64,000 nt of DNA, taken from Flavobacterium johnsoniae. GTDB taxonomy: Bacteria; Bacteroidota; Bacteroidia; Flavobacteriales; Flavobacteriaceae. Shown here piece by piece: positions 17,005-24,375 of this stretch. Under the pieces are notes generated by a model. It made no database searches, was not told the origin of the DNA, and saw nothing but the letters and a program-made list of their open reading frames with translations. Made by a program: the position numbers and the translations under genes. Location: positions 186,001-250,000 of the forward strand of contig NZ_MLFK01000005.1 in NCBI RefSeq assembly GCF_001879205.1. The letters run 5' to 3'. Each line of letters opens with the position of its first letter. Position 1 is the stretch's first letter.

Positions 17005-17988
17005 ATGAGTACAGCATTTATTATCTTATTAGTACTAGCATTCTTCATTTTCATGTCTTCTTTCTTTACAGTAAAACAACAAAGTTCTGTAATTATAGAA
17101 AGATTTGGAAAATTTCATAGTGTTAGAAATTCAGGATTACAATTAAAAATTCCTTTGGTTGACAGACTGGCCGGACGAGTAAATCTTAAAATTCAACAGT
17201 TAGATGTTATCATCGAAACCAAAACAAGAGACAATGTTTTCATTAAAATGAAAGTTTCGGTTCAGTTTAAAGTTATCCAGGACAAAGTTTACGATGCTTT
17301 TTACAAACTAGAATATCCACATGATCAGATTACAGCTTATGTATTTGACGTAGTTCGTGCCGAAGTTCCTAAACTAAAATTGGACGATGTTTTTGAAAGA
17401 AAAGATGATATCGCAATTGCAGTAAAAAGAGAATTAAATGAAGCCATGACAACTTACGGTTATGATATTATCAACACTTTGGTTACTGATATTGACCCGG
17501 ACATTCAGGTAAAAAACGCCATGAACAGAATTAACGCTGCCGATAGAGAAAAAACAGCGGCAGAATTTGAAGCCGAAAGTTCAAGAATCAGAATCGTAGC
17601 AAAAGCAAAAGCCGAAGCTGAAAGTAAACGTTTACAAGGTCAAGGTATTGCAGATCAGCGTCGTGAAATTGCAAGAGGTCTAGTAGAAAGTGTTGAAGTT
17701 TTAAATAATGTAGGTATTAATTCTCAGGAAGCTTCTGCCTTAATCGTCGTAACACAGCATTATGATACGTTACAAGCAATTGGTGCCGATGCAAATTCTA
17801 ATTTAATTTTATTACCAAATTCTCCTCAGGCAGGAAGTGATATGTTGAATAATATGGTTGCATCCTTTTCAGCATCAAATCAAGTTGGCGAAATGATGAA
17901 AAAACACAATAAAAAAGTAGAAAAACCAAAACCAATTCAGCCCCAATCTGGTTATGAAGATGATATTCAACCAGATGTTCAAATATAA
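17005..17988 (+). CDS. SPFH/Band 7 (stomatin-like) membrane protein
   Basis: A 327-residue membrane-scaffold protein of the SPFH family (paraslipin/QmcA type). The N-terminal helix (about 3-22, AFIILLVLAFFIFMSSFF) anchors it, the SPFH domain spans about 25-190 (SVIIERFGKFHSVRNSGLQLKIP; DVVRAEVPKLKLDDVFERKD), and a long Ala/Glu-rich helix follows (about 190-245, KTAAEFEAESSRIRIVAKAK). The tail is Pro/Gln/Asp-rich. Such proteins form oligomeric rings that organise membrane domains or proteases. No NfeD partner is next to it. Ends at a terminator shared with the convergent gene. Confidence 0.92.
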   Translation: MSTAFIILLVLAFFIFMSSFFTVKQQSSVIIERFGKFHSVRNSGLQLKIPLVDRLAGRVNLKIQQLDVIIETKTRDNVFIKMKVSVQFKVIQDKVYDAFYKLEYPHDQITAYVFDVVRAEVPKLKLDDVFERKDDIAIAVKRELNEAMTTYGYDIINTLVTDIDPDIQVKNAMNRINAADREKTAAEFEAESSRIRIVAKAKAEAESKRLQGQGIADQRREIARGLVESVEVLNNVGINSQEASALIVVTQHYDTLQAIGADANSNLILLPNSPQAGSDMLNNMVASFSASNQVGEMMKKHNKKVEKPKPIQPQSGYEDDIQPDVQI

Positions 17989-17997
17989 TTTAAAATA

Positions 17998-18024
17998 AAA
18001 AAGAGGCTTAACTGCCTCTTTTTT
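17998..18024. terminator. Bidirectional terminator between the SPFH gene and the 84-residue protein
   Basis: AAAAAGAGGC and GCCTCTTTTT arms with a six-base loop. The loop holds the stop codon of the minus-strand gene and the right arm its last codons. Confidence 0.85.
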
Positions 18025-18262
18025 TATTTATAAACCAACCTATTAGATAAGGTAAAATAGATTGAATTATTTTTACATATGAATTTGAAAAGTAATCTTT
18101 ATAAGATGAAACAAATCCGTTTACGATATTTTGCGCTGTTATACTTTCCTTAGTTTTCTGAAAACTCAAAACTAATTTTTGATAATTAATATCTTTCTCT
18201 AATTTTAAAATTTCCAAATCCCGGTCAATTTCAGCATAAGATGAGTATTTTTTCTTTTCCAT
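18008..18262 (-). CDS. Small membrane-associated protein (DUF6327-like)
   Basis: An 84-residue protein starting MEKKKYSSYAEIDRDLEILKLEKD. It has a charged N-terminal helix and a hydrophobic C-terminal segment (IIQSILPYLIGWFI, about 65-78) ending in KKRGS. The SYAEID..LEILKLEK pattern is what I recall for DUF6327, a family that accompanies YtxH and holin-like genes in Flavobacteria; I am not certain. It is the last gene of a three-gene minus-strand set. Its stop codon lies in the loop of the terminator. Function unknown, probably envelope stress or membrane organisation by context. Confidence 0.75.
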   Translation of the reverse strand: MEKKKYSSYAEIDRDLEILKLEKDINYQKLVLSFQKTKESITAQNIVNGFVSSYKDYFSNSYVKIIQSILPYLIGWFINKKRGS

Positions 18263-18268
18263 AATTTC

Positions 18269-18619
18269 CTAATCATTAAAAAATATTTCTGAAAACTTTT
18301 CTAAAATCGGCCCTTCAACAATCTTATCTTTTATCAGAAAAAGTAAAATTGTAAATAAAAGATAAATCCCTCCTACTGCTAAAAAGCCAAGAGCATTACT
18401 TCCAAATAAATCTCCAAAAGCATATGCTGCCGCAAAAGATCCAAAAAGTAAAACCATACTAAAACACAACAATATCAAAGTAAACTTAAAAATTAAAGTT
18501 GTTGATTTCATTGCAACTTTAAAACCCCAGAGTTTATAATAAGCTAAATGACTGTCTATGTAAACTTTAGTTTTATCCTGAATTTTTTCGGTATTTTCTT
18601 TTAACTCTTCAAAAGCCAT
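18269..18619 (-). CDS. Phage holin family (DUF1469-like) membrane protein
   Basis: The ATG at 18619 (MAFEELKENTEK) gives 116 residues and is preferred over an upstream in-frame start at 18646 that lies in the hairpin region. Two transmembrane helices (about 44-70 and 75-100) are connected by a short loop, after an amphipathic N-terminal helix. This matches the holin-superfamily III/DUF1469 proteins of bacterial chromosomes, which are not phage lysis genes in this setting. Lies between the YtxH-like and the 84-residue gene with a six-base gap to the latter. Confidence 0.82.
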   Translation of the reverse strand: MAFEELKENTEKIQDKTKVYIDSHLAYYKLWGFKVAMKSTTLIFKFTLILLCFSMVLLFGSFAAAYAFGDLFGSNALGFLAVGGIYLLFTILLFLIKDKIVEGPILEKFSEIFFND

Positions 18620-18638
18620 AATTAATTTTTTAAATAAA

Positions 18639-18684
18639 AAAAGCACAAAACCGTCTTATAAAAATAAGCAGGTTATGTGCTTTT
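18639..18684 (-). terminator. Hairpin between the YtxH-like and holin-like genes
   Basis: AAAAGCACAAAACC pairs with GGTTATGTGCTTTT with one mismatch, and an inner CTTAT/ATAAG stem extends it. It may attenuate transcription within the three-gene set. Confidence 0.65.
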
Positions 18685-18693
18685 GTATAAATA

Positions 18694-19020
18694 TTATTTT
18701 TGAAGTTTAGCGTTCTGTGCTTTTAAATCAGCCAATTTAGTTTCTAAAAAAGTGATCACTTCTTCTGTTTTATGACTTACATTTGAAAGTAAATCAGTCA
18801 GTGTTCCGTCCAGGTTTTGTGTTGCACTGGTAAATTTTTCACGAAGAACTTCTGAACTTGCTTCAAAAGAATCCTGCAAATTATGTTTTGCATCATCAAT
18901 CCCTTCTTTAATTTTAGCGCGAGTTTTAGACCCTTTATCTGGAGCAAATAAAATTCCGATTGCCGCTCCTACTGCAGCACCAGCTAAAATTGCTGCAATT
19001 GTCTTTGAATTATTTGACAT
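18694..19020 (-). CDS. YtxH domain-containing protein
   Basis: From the ATG at 19020 the protein has 108 residues: MSNNSKTIAAILAGAAVGAAIGILFAPDKGSKTR. The Gly/Ala-rich membrane helix followed by LFAPDKGSKTRAKI is the YtxH signature (LlaPkSGketR). The rest is an amphipathic helix with apolipoprotein-like periodicity. YtxH proteins are small general-stress-associated membrane proteins of unknown mechanism. The longer reading starting at 19080 lacks similarity and is rejected. First gene of the three-gene set. Confidence 0.88.
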   Translation of the reverse strand: MSNNSKTIAAILAGAAVGAAIGILFAPDKGSKTRAKIKEGIDDAKHNLQDSFEASSEVLREKFTSATQNLDGTLTDLLSNVSHKTEEVITFLETKLADLKAQNAKLQK

Positions 19021-19098
19021 AATATTCTTGTTTAAGTGATTAATAAAGATACTCTTTTTTGAATAATAAATTACTGACAAAAACTAATTTACCTAAAC

Positions 19099-19578
19099 TT
19101 AATATGCATAAGCAACTGCTTCATATTTTCCATTAGCTTTTTCAACAATACTTACAAAAGGATAACCGTTTGAGGCTGATTGTGATTTTATTCTCATTGC
19201 AGTCTGGTTTTGATTTGCAATTGGCGGTTCACCTTTTGTCCTTGTCGAGACGCCGGTAAAACTTGCTGCCTGCTTCAGCCCTATTGTCTTTTCCTGAGGT
19301 AAAACAGTTACCATTTTGTAATCGTCTTTTGAATCTACTATTATTTTATCAGAAATTTTCTGAGTTTGTTTTGATTGTTTATTAGTAATTTGAGAAACAG
19401 CATATTTGCTAATTTTTACTTCTTCAGAACTTCCGTTCAAAGAATAATAAATTAAACCATTTTCATTTTTAATGAAATTAACATCAAGTTGTTCTCCATT
19501 GTGTTTTGTAATTTGATGTGTTTGGGAAATTGCAATATTTGCAAATAACATTGCCAGCGTAAAATATAAAATTTTCAT
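19099..19578 (-). CDS. Secreted protein of unknown function
   Basis: A 159-residue protein with a signal peptide (MKILYFTLAMLFANIAISQ, cleavage near residue 19). The mature N-terminus (HQITKHNGEQLDVNFIKNENGLIYYSLNGSSEEVKISKYAVSQI) resembles a small beta-domain seen in secreted Bacteroidota proteins, with a KHNGE...V.I.K.....I.Y pattern. The C-terminus (PFVSIVEKANGKYEAVAYAY) has no recognisable motif. It lies upstream of the YtxH gene in the same direction with about 80 bases between. Family unknown to me. Confidence 0.68.
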   Translation of the reverse strand: MKILYFTLAMLFANIAISQTHQITKHNGEQLDVNFIKNENGLIYYSLNGSSEEVKISKYAVSQITNKQSKQTQKISDKIIVDSKDDYKMVTVLPQEKTIGLKQAASFTGVSTRTKGEPPIANQNQTAMRIKSQSASNGYPFVSIVEKANGKYEAVAYAY

Positions 19579-19950
19579 GATAATTGAATTTTAAGTTTAA
19601 TAATTAAAATTTGTCAAAATGAACTACAAAAACAATAATGGCCTAAAACTAATGCTATGGAAATTTCTTTATTGCCACCTAATTTGAAAAATACCTTTTA
19701 CGCGAAATATTATCAAACAAAATCACAATAGAAATTAGAACATAAAATTTGTCTTTTCCAGAATTCAATTTAGAAATAATCATAAAACTAAAAATTGTCT
19801 TTTTGGTTTCAAGAAATTCAATTTAGAATCTGTACGGAAATATTAATTTTTATAAAATCATCTCTGACTTTTGGTATAGTGATAAAAATAGCAACTTTAT
19901 AAACAATTGTGTGTTAATAACGCGTTAAACTGACAAAAATAAGGTCTAAA

Positions 19951-20598
19951 CTTAAAATAAAGATCATAAATAAACAATAATTCAAAAAATGAGTTACGTA
20001 TCGGCAGGAGTAAAAAATGGTCTTAAATTTAGTTTATGAGGGTTGAAATCAATATAATATAACTATCAAATTTTATTATTTAATAGATTATATAAATCAT
20101 AATTAAAAATAATAAAAATCATTTTTTAAATAATTTAAAGTAATATCTCTAAAAATGAAATTTGATATTAAAAAGTCAAAAATTACAAAAAAAGACAAAA
20201 TCTTAAAATAAAGAGTTTTAAAAAAGTATTTTAAAAACTATAATTCAAGAGATGTAAAAAAGTAAAACTTGCCTTAAAATTGATTTATGAAAGCTATTTA
20301 TAATATAATAAATTTATAATTTTAAATATATGATCGATTTTATAAATAATTATCTAAAACTATAAATAAATAAAATTAAATCATTAAGAACTATTACAAT
20401 AAAAAAAGATGTGAAAAACCTCTAAAAACGAGAAAATAAAAACAAAAACTTAAAATAAAAAGCATTTTTAAACGATCTTTTAAAATACGATCAAAGAGTT
20501 GAAAGAATTAAAAAAATAGCTTAAAATTAATTTATGAAGGTCATTTTTGATTTACAAAATTTATAACTTTTAAAATAAAATAGATTATATATATAATA
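19951..20598. repeat. Degenerate tandem repeat, period about 250 bp, nearly three units
   Basis: Two landmarks recur at matched spacing. CTTAAAATAAA starts at 19951, 20202 and 20449 (251 and 247 apart). CTTAAA(A/T)TT-A/G-TTTATGA starts at 20022, 20273 and 20520 (again 251 and 247). An AT-rich block follows each (…ATTTATAA…TTTAAAATA…). The units have diverged heavily, and no open frame runs through them. Confidence 0.7.
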
Positions 20599-20627
20599 AA
20601 AAAAGCGCTTTAATAAAGCGCTTTTTC
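20599..20627 (-). terminator. Rho-independent terminator of glnS
   Basis: AAAAAGCGCTTT and AAAGCGCTTTTT arms around AAT just downstream of the glnS stop. Confidence 0.88.
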
Positions 20628-20643
20628 ATAGATTATATTTATT

Positions 20644-22761
20644 TTACTTCTTTACCATCTCGGCAAGAATTTCAATTTCTCTCTCTGATGCATTTTTTGG
20701 AGGATTAGAATATAATTTCAAAATTTCGTCATCAAACTGATTTTTGAAACTTTCATTTTCAATATCTCTTAAATTTAAAAGTGCTTTTGATCGAACATAA
20801 GTAGATTCACTTTTTAAAGACATTGAATATAATTTCTTAACATCATCTTCTTCAAAATCAGAAGATTTCCAGCTTGAATATTTCAAAATAAATTGAGAAA
20901 ACAGCAAAGAAGCCTTATTATTGTTGATATTCTTCTTTAAGGAATTTTGTAAAAGCGAAAAAGTAGAAACATTTTTAATGTTCTCCCCTATTGCACTTTC
21001 AATTGCAATTCGCTCAGGTTTTGTCTCAACTTTAAAATATTTGTTGATTTCTTTTAAAGAATTATTAATACTATTTTCTTCTTTTTTCCCCTTTTCTTCC
21101 CAGGCATCTTTTAGTCCAACAGTTTTGTTAAATACTAATTTTGAAGTAGTTGAGTCTTTATCAACAGTAAAATAACCTAAACGTTGAAATTGAAATTTGT
21201 CTTCGTTTTGAGCTGTTGCTAAACTTGGTTCAACAAATCCGGTTACAATTTCTAACGAATTTGGATTAACAAAATCTAAGAAGTTTTTCTCTTTATAACT
21301 ATCCGGAGCTTCATCTGTAAACAAACGATCATACAAACGAACTTCTGCTTCTAATGCATGTTGAATTGAAACCCAATGCAAGGTTCCAGATACTTTTCTC
21401 TGGCTTGCTTCAGTACCGCTTCCACTTAAAGAATCGGTATCATAAGTAACATGAATTTCTGTAATATTTCCATCAGCATCTTTTATAACAGATTCACCTT
21501 TAATGATATAAGCATTTTTAAGACGTACTTCTTTTCCTAAAGTTAAACGGAAAAATTTAGCCGGAGCTTCTTCTAAAAAGTCTTCTCTTTCTATGTATAA
21601 TTCACGAGAAAAAGGAACTTTTCTGAAACCAGCATTCTCATCTTCCTGATTATTTTCGGCTTCCAGCCACTCTTCTTTACCTTCAGGATAATTTGTAATT
21701 ACCAATTTTACAGGATCTAAAACCGCCATTACACGAGGTGCAATTTTATTTAAATCTTCACGGATACAGAATTCTAAAACCGATACATTGATTAAATTAT
21801 CACGTTTTGCAATACCAATTGTATTGGCAAAATTACGCAAAGAAGCTGCAGTATAACCACGTCTTCTTAACCCAGAAATTGTTGACATTCTAGGATCATC
21901 CCAACCGTTAACGTGCTTTTCTTTAACTAGTTGCTGTAATTTTCTTTTACTAACAACGGTATGCGATAGGTTACGTCTTGCAAATTCTCTCTGCTTTGGA
22001 CGCAGTTTATTTTCGTCTAAAATCTGATCTAAAAACCAATCGTATAATTCACGGTGAGGCAAGAATTCAAGTGTACAAAATGAATGTGAGATTTCTTCTA
22101 AATAATCACTTTGCCCGTGTGCCCAATCGTACATTGGATAGATTTTCCAGGCATCTCCTGTTCTATGGTGATGTTTGTGTAAAATCCTGTACATGATAGG
22201 ATCACGCATCAGCATATTGGTTGATTTCATGTCTATTTTTGCACGAAGAATATGTGTACCAGCCTCAAATTCACCGTTTTTCATTCTTTCGAATAAATCT
22301 AAATTTTCTTCAACAGAACGATTTCTGTACGGACTATCTGTTCCTACAGTTGACGGAGTTCCTTTTTGAATTGCCATATCTTCAGAAGATTGGCTGTCAA
22401 CATAGGCTTTGTCTTTTTTAATTAATAAAACTGCCCAATCGTACAATTGTTGAAAATAATCTGATGCATAACGTTCTTCTGCCCAGGTATAACCCAGCCA
22501 TTCAACGTCTTTTTTAATGGCGTCAACAAATTCCTGCTCTTCTTTTTCTGGATTTGTATCGTCAAAACGTAAATTTACAGGTGACTGATAATCAATACCT
22601 AAACCAAAATTTAAAGCAATAGAACTCGCATGTCCAATGTGTAAATAACCGTTTGGTTCTGGTGGAAAACGAAAATGAAGTTTAGTTTGCGAAAGACCTG
22701 ATTTTAGATCCTCCTCTATGATTTGTTCAATAAAATTGAGTGATTTCTCTTCTGATGCCAT
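20644..22761 (-). CDS. glnS: Glutamine--tRNA ligase with C-terminal helical extension
   Basis: Class I synthetase charging tRNA-Gln. The HIGH motif is at 41-44 (PPEPNGYLHIGHASSIALNF), the KMSKS-type motif VVSKRKL is near 270, and the two beta-barrel anticodon-binding domains run to about 555. The protein has 705 residues, some 150 more than the E. coli enzyme. The extra C-terminus (about 565-705) is helical, with a repeat-like character (ASLLFSQFILKYSSWK; STYVRSKALLNLRDIE) that suggests a HEAT-like or tRNA-binding appendage rather than an obvious YqeY domain. A -7 box TATCTTTG lies on the minus strand at 22781-22788. Core identification is certain; the extension's role is not known. Confidence 0.96.
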   Translation of the reverse strand: MASEEKSLNFIEQIIEEDLKSGLSQTKLHFRFPPEPNGYLHIGHASSIALNFGLGIDYQSPVNLRFDDTNPEKEEQEFVDAIKKDVEWLGYTWAEERYASDYFQQLYDWAVLLIKKDKAYVDSQSSEDMAIQKGTPSTVGTDSPYRNRSVEENLDLFERMKNGEFEAGTHILRAKIDMKSTNMLMRDPIMYRILHKHHHRTGDAWKIYPMYDWAHGQSDYLEEISHSFCTLEFLPHRELYDWFLDQILDENKLRPKQREFARRNLSHTVVSKRKLQQLVKEKHVNGWDDPRMSTISGLRRRGYTAASLRNFANTIGIAKRDNLINVSVLEFCIREDLNKIAPRVMAVLDPVKLVITNYPEGKEEWLEAENNQEDENAGFRKVPFSRELYIEREDFLEEAPAKFFRLTLGKEVRLKNAYIIKGESVIKDADGNITEIHVTYDTDSLSGSGTEASQRKVSGTLHWVSIQHALEAEVRLYDRLFTDEAPDSYKEKNFLDFVNPNSLEIVTGFVEPSLATAQNEDKFQFQRLGYFTVDKDSTTSKLVFNKTVGLKDAWEEKGKKEENSINNSLKEINKYFKVETKPERIAIESAIGENIKNVSTFSLLQNSLKKNINNNKASLLFSQFILKYSSWKSSDFEEDDVKKLYSMSLKSESTYVRSKALLNLRDIENESFKNQFDDEILKLYSNPPKNASEREIEILAEMVKK

Positions 22762-22780
22762 TATTTTATAGTAATTTTAG

Positions 22781-22788
22781 CAAAGATA
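22781..22788 (-). promoter_or_regulatory. -7 box of glnS
   Basis: TATCTTTG on the minus strand, about 19 bases before the ATG. No clear TTG at -33. Confidence 0.5.
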
Positions 22789-22793
22789 AAAAA

Positions 22794-22821
22794 GTTTATA
22801 GTTTATAGTTTATGGTTTATG
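22794..22821 (+). repeat. Four-unit 7-bp tandem repeat
   Basis: GTTTATA, GTTTATA, GTTTATG, GTTTATG in a row between divergent glnS and folB. Too short to be more than a simple repeat. Confidence 0.6.
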
Positions 22822-22879
22822 GTTTTCTTTGGAAACTTACTCTAAACTTGAAACTTAAAACTTGAAACTAAATTAAAAA

Positions 22880-23239
22880 ATGGGAATTATTAAACTAAAG
22901 AATATCCGTACTTTTTCTTACCACGGATGTTTAATTGAAGAAGGAAAAATAGGATCTGATTACACTGTAGATCTAAAAATTAAAACAAATTTGCAGAAAT
23001 CAGCTCAAACAGATCATCTTTTAGACACGGTTGATTATGTTCATTTGAATAAAATTGTTACCGAAGAAATGGCAATTCGTTCGCATTTATTAGAACATGT
23101 AGCCAAAAGAATCAATATTCGTGTACTGGCAGAGATAGAAACAGTAGAAAAAACAACAGTTTGGGTTTCTAAAATTAATCCTCCTATTGGTGGTGATGTT
23201 GAGTCAGTTACTATAAAAATGACGGAAACTAGAAAGTAA
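22880..23239 (+). CDS. folB: Dihydroneopterin aldolase
   Basis: FolB converts 7,8-dihydroneopterin to 6-hydroxymethyl-dihydropterin and glycolaldehyde in folate synthesis. The 119-residue length fits. It begins GIIKLKNIRTFSYHGCLIEEGKIGSDYTVDL, the family's N-terminal strand with the conserved YHG and E, and has the DTVDYVHLNKIV segment (the usual DT[V/I]DY) and a late KINPPIGGDVESV strand (the usual K..P...). Cytoplasmic, octameric in relatives. It stands alone upstream of tRNA-Cys. Confidence 0.94.
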   Translation: MGIIKLKNIRTFSYHGCLIEEGKIGSDYTVDLKIKTNLQKSAQTDHLLDTVDYVHLNKIVTEEMAIRSHLLEHVAKRINIRVLAEIETVEKTTVWVSKINPPIGGDVESVTIKMTETRK

Positions 23240-23287
23240 TTATTTGAATTAAAAGTCTAAAATTTTAAAATAGTTGATTCGAAACTT

Positions 23288-23316
23288 TTGAAATTTAAAG
23301 ATTTTAGTTACTTTTG
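23288..23316 (+). promoter_or_regulatory. Promoter of tRNA-Cys
   Basis: TTG (23288-23290), an 18-base spacer, TACTTTTG (23309-23316), 17 bases before the tRNA. Confidence 0.75.
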
Positions 23317-23333
23317 CCATCCGTTCAAGCAAT

Positions 23334-23404
23334 GGCGTCGTGGCCGAGCGGCTAGGCTGGGCTCTGCAAAAGCTCCTACTCCGGTTCGAATCCGGACGAT
23401 GCCT
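23334..23404 (+). tRNA. tRNA-Cys (anticodon GCA)
   Basis: The acceptor stem GGCGTCG pairs with CGATGCC (one G-T pair). The D arm GCCG...GGC, the anticodon stem GGGCT/AGCTC around CTGCAAA, and the T arm TCCGG-TTCGAAT-CCGGA are all present. GCA reads Cys codons. CCA is not encoded; T is the discriminator base. A promoter and a terminator flank it, so it is a single-gene unit. Confidence 0.96.
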
Positions 23405-23406
23405 CT

Positions 23407-23437
23407 AAAACCTTCAAGGAAACTTGGAGGTTTTTTT
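23407..23437 (+). terminator. Terminator of tRNA-Cys
   Basis: AACCTTCAAG and CTTGGAGGTT arms with a GAAA loop, then seven Ts. Confidence 0.85.
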
Positions 23438-23474
23438 ATGATTAATTTTTAGAAAAAATTAGATCAAGATTTAT

Positions 23475-23495
23475 GTTCGAATCCGGATGATGCCT
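23475..23495 (+). repeat. Isolated copy of the tRNA-Cys 3' end
   Basis: GTTCGAATCCGGATGATGCCT matches the last 21 bases of tRNA-Cys (23384-23404) with one change (C to T). The rest of a tRNA is absent upstream. It is followed by its own terminator-like hairpin (23500-23529). Confidence 0.8.
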
Positions 23496-23499
23496 CAAG

Positions 23500-23529
23500 A
23501 AGAGATACAGAATGTGTCTCTTTTTTTTA
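23500..23529 (+). terminator. Terminator following the tRNA-Cys fragment
   Basis: AAGAGATAC and GTGTCTCTT arms (one T-G pair) followed by Ts. Confidence 0.75.
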
Positions 23530-23575
23530 TGCCTAATTTTTCCGCAATCTTGTCATTTCGACGTGAATAATGATC

Positions 23576-23608
23576 AACTTTGTCAAAGTTTAAAACTTTG
23601 ACAAAGTT
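23576..23608. repeat. 33-base palindrome
   Basis: AACTTTGTCAAAGTTT followed by its reverse complement around one central base. It is a near-perfect hairpin without a T tail. From memory, such AACTTTGTCAAAG palindromes recur between Flavobacterium genes; that needs a search. Confidence 0.7.
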
Positions 23609-23636
23609 CTAAAGAACAGTTATAAACACAAAAAAA

Positions 23637-23653
23637 CCTCTGAAATTCAGAGG
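23637..23653 (-). terminator. Terminator of the LysE gene
   Basis: CCTCTGAA and TTCAGAGG arms around a single A, with an A run on the plus strand that gives Us on the minus transcript. Confidence 0.8.
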
Positions 23654-23683
23654 CTTAATTTTATATTTTTGAGTTATTAACAA

Positions 23684-24361
23684 CTACTTTTCAATCTTTT
23701 CAAAAGCATTTTTAACCATTTCTTTTTCTTTTGGAAACCAGCCTTGTGTTATTAACACAAATCCAAAAACCATTAGAACAATACTAATTCCTTTTTTAAT
23801 TTTTAAGATATTAGTTGGTGTCATTTTAGATTTTAATTGTTTGGCTAATAATATTTTAAGGCAATCAACTGCTAAATATGTTATGATTACTGAAGTAAAA
23901 AAAGTAATCATTCTTGAGTTTTGCATTTCTAACTTTGGTCCTACCGAAATAATTACCGCTAACCAAAAACCAAGAACACCAATGTTGATAACGTTGAGTA
24001 AAAAACCTTTTATGAATAAACTGCCGTAATTTCTTTTAATAATATCTCGGTCTATTTCTTCATCATCAATTTTTTCTTCATTTTTTAATCTTACGAAAGA
24101 GATTATACCATAAGCCAGCATTATAATACCGCCAAAAATAAACAACGCAGGTTTATCTTTTAAACTCTGAATAAGTCTGTAACTTCCTAGATACGCAATT
24201 GCTATGAAAAAAATATCACCTAGAACTACACCAAAATCAAAAACAATTGCTGCTCTAAATCCTTTTGTAATACTGGTTTCTAGTAGTATAAAAAATACCG
24301 GACCTACCATAAAACTTAGAAAAAGTCCCCATGGCAGTCCAGCCAGAATATCATTTATCAT
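23684..24361 (-). CDS. LysE family translocator
   Basis: A 225-residue inner-membrane protein with six hydrophobic segments. The N-terminal GLPWGLFLSFMVGPVFFILLETSITKGFRAA is the LysE/RhtB signature (G..P GP...). The family exports amino acids such as lysine, threonine or homoserine lactone; the substrate cannot be told from sequence. The ATG at 24361 is chosen over a TTG three bases upstream. It follows the GIN-domain gene by 14 bases and is probably co-transcribed with it. Confidence 0.9.
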   Translation of the reverse strand: MINDILAGLPWGLFLSFMVGPVFFILLETSITKGFRAAIVFDFGVVLGDIFFIAIAYLGSYRLIQSLKDKPALFIFGGIIMLAYGIISFVRLKNEEKIDDEEIDRDIIKRNYGSLFIKGFLLNVINIGVLGFWLAVIISVGPKLEMQNSRMITFFTSVIITYLAVDCLKILLAKQLKSKMTPTNILKIKKGISIVLMVFGFVLITQGWFPKEKEMVKNAFEKIEK

Positions 24362-24375
24362 CAAAATACAACTTG

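Larger units (their letters stand above)
19579..20643. other. 1-kb AT-rich non-coding region made largely of degenerate repeats
   Basis: No plausible gene on either strand. The right two thirds (about 19951-20630) show a period of about 250 bp. The left third shows nothing beyond AT-rich sequence and the promoter side of the 159-residue protein. It ends in the glnS terminator. Confidence 0.75.

Noticed and set aside
22794..22821. 7-bp tandem repeat considered as a CRISPR-like or regulatory array
   Set aside because: Only four units, no spacers; ordinary simple-sequence repeat.
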